Below, in pieces: positions 62,831 to 64,000 of a DNA stretch of 64,000 nt (its first letter is position 1; each line of letters starts with the position of its first letter). This DNA is from FEN-987 sp964598845 (GTDB lineage Archaea > Thermoproteota > Bathyarchaeia > 40CM-2-53-6): the NCBI GenBank assembly GCA_964598845.1, contig CAZRDM010000004.1, positions 1-64,000 on the forward strand, written 5' to 3'. Made by a program: the position numbers and the translations under genes. The notes below the pieces were generated by a model. That model saw nothing but the letters and a program-made list of their open reading frames with translations, had not been told where the DNA came from and ran no database searches.

Positions 62831-64000
62831 ATGGCTGCAAAAGGAACTCTATTCGTAAGAACTGCCACGGGGCTCGTAAGAGAGCTCAGCATGTGGGACG
62901 TAGTCATTTGGGCGATTGCAAGTCCCGCAGCTTCCGGCATGCTTTACTATCAGGTCACGACGGCCACAAAGTATCCCGGAGCAAACCCCGCGCTGTCCTT
63001 CTTCATCGGTGGCGTAACATTGCTTCCGGTCGCAGTAACACTTGCTTACATGCTCCAGATCATGCCGCGTTCAGGTGGGATGTATGTAGCGATGAGCCGA
63101 CTAGTAGACCCTACAGTGTCATTCGTTTTCTCGTGGCTCTATGTACTTGGAAACGGTTTGACTACTGGGGTGATGGCATGGGTCGCAACCGGTGTTATGG
63201 CGTCGGTTTTGACCCTGGGTGGACATGCTGCCGAGGTAGCGTCATTCGTCGATGCAGGGTTGTGGATGACAGGCGTAACAGGGAGATTCGTCATCTCGTT
63301 TCTCGCGCTCGTGATCTTCTTCCTGATTACCATGTATAGTCTCGGTGCTGTAAAGTGGCTTATGCGAGTTATCTTCGTGCTTCCTCTGATCGCCACCGCC
63401 GTGTTCATAATTATACCCATCGCAGTGGGACCTGGAGGCGCCATGGCAGCCTTCGACCAGACATGGGGGCCGGGGGTTTCGGAAGCAATCATAAAGGCTG
63501 CAACGGAGAAAGGTTGGACGATCCCTACTTTCTCCACGGACAGTACTCTGGGAATGCTCCTAGTCGTTTACTGGGCGTTCGTCGGGTGGGAGAGCGTAAC
63601 CTTCGCAGCCGGAGAAGTCAAGACGCCGAAGCGAAGCCTATTCACTGGTCTCATTGGAGGCTTCATCGGAACGTGGGCGCTGTACGTACTCGTCGCGGCG
63701 ACCGTCTGGTATCCATACCAAGACTCAGGTCTCATTAGCGCCTATACTTACCTCTGGGACCTACATCCCGATGTCTTGAGAGAGATCATGCCGGCCACGC
63801 GACCTTCGGTGCCACTCTTCGCCGGGTCGCTTGTGCCCAACGTTTGGTTGGCTGTAATACTAATGGCACTCACCGCTTTGTGGTTCTACAACACCGTTCC
63901 ACCGGTTCTAGTTGCGACATCAAGACTGTTGTTTGCCCAGGCGTTTGATAGGGCATTTCCGGAAGGGTTCGCTAACGTGAGCGAGAGACGGGGCGTTCCC
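62831..64000 (+). CDS. APC-superfamily amino acid/amine permease (3' end outside window)
   Basis: An open frame of 390 codons that runs off the window. The N-terminus is LVRELSMWDVVIWAIASPAA, followed by alternating hydrophobic helices (at least eight), PRSGGMYVAMSRLVDP, YWAFVGWESVTFAAGEVKTP and PPVLVATSRLLFAQAFDRAFP. These are APC-family features; substrate unknown. GTG at 62816, 5 codons upstream and about 25 bases after a TTAAAT element, is an alternative start. Confidence 0.88.
   Translation, partial: MAAKGTLFVRTATGLVRELSMWDVVIWAIASPAASGMLYYQVTTATKYPGANPALSFFIGGVTLLPVAVTLAYMLQIMPRSGGMYVAMSRLVDPTVSFVFSWLYVLGNGLTTGVMAWVATGVMASVLTLGGHAAEVASFVDAGLWMTGVTGRFVISFLALVIFFLITMYSLGAVKWLMRVIFVLPLIATAVFIIIPIAVGPGGAMAAFDQTWGPGVSEAIIKAATEKGWTIPTFSTDSTLGMLLVVYWAFVGWESVTFAAGEVKTPKRSLFTGLIGGFIGTWALYVLVAATVWYPYQDSGLISAYTYLWDLHPDVLREIMPATRPSVPLFAGSLVPNVWLAVILMALTALWFYNTVPPVLVATSRLLFAQAFDRAFPEGFANVSERRGVP

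Overview
The window reads as a chromosome segment of an anaerobic archaeon. Evidence: TATA-box promoters about 25 bases upstream of start codons (several transcripts look leaderless), a GGAGGTGA ribosome site, many TTG and GTG starts, a soluble Mvh/Hdr-type hydrogenase, Fpo/Nuo-like subunits, an F420-type (Mer-like) oxidoreductase, KptA, AbrB and BlaI-type regulators, and methylamine-type corrinoid methyltransferases. The mixture is most like a Bathyarchaeia-type member of the TACK lineages, but I see no rRNA or ribosomal marker in the window, so the placement is an inference of moderate confidence.

Left part (1-12 kb), energy metabolism. The 3' part of hdrA, a small ferredoxin, a CBS protein, a hydrogenase-maturation protease and mvhG-mvhA, followed by a decayed relic of a Tat-exported [NiFe]-hydrogenase small subunit. 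Next comes a minus-strand operon of six complex I-like genes (A-B-C-D-H-I) with no J/K/L/M/N and no electron-input subunits, then a SPASM radical SAM protein and a second hydrogenase protease. From 12 to 26.8 kb is mixed housekeeping and poorly known DNA: two tandem small paralogues, HIT hydrolase, MFS transporter, endonuclease III, NfeD-SPFH pair, BlaI-M48 pair, KptA, a 25-codon micro-gene, and two clear pseudogenes (a DUF255 thioredoxin-domain protein and a cystathionine beta-synthase).

Central and right part (26.9-58.6 kb), the most interesting region, a large catabolic island. It contains: XdhC plus two complete three-subunit molybdenum hydroxylases, each with its own MoaD-like protein; an ECF transporter; a corrinoid protein with two tandem MtmB-family methyltransferases that lack pyrrolysine; a Mer-like flavin/F420 oxidoreductase; adenine deaminase (plus a relic of another copy); a BMP-type nucleoside ABC importer; an SsnA/TrzA amidohydrolase; two fold-type II PLP enzymes; two transcarbamylases (one clearly YgeW-like) and carbamate kinase. 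The logic resembles the bacterial xdh-ssnA-ygeX-ygeW-yqeA purine catabolic clusters: import, deamination, hydroxylation, ring opening to an ureido/amino acid, carbamoyl transfer to phosphate, and ATP formation by carbamate kinase. The methyltransferase module is an unusual addition and suggests that an N-methylated purine, purine-derived compound or amine may be used.

Right end (58.6-64 kb): thioredoxin reductase, a long stretch with only one weak small ORF, a YbaK-type editing protein, a nucleotidyltransferase-like protein and an APC permease that runs off the window. No tRNA, rRNA, CRISPR array or intact insertion sequence was recognised.
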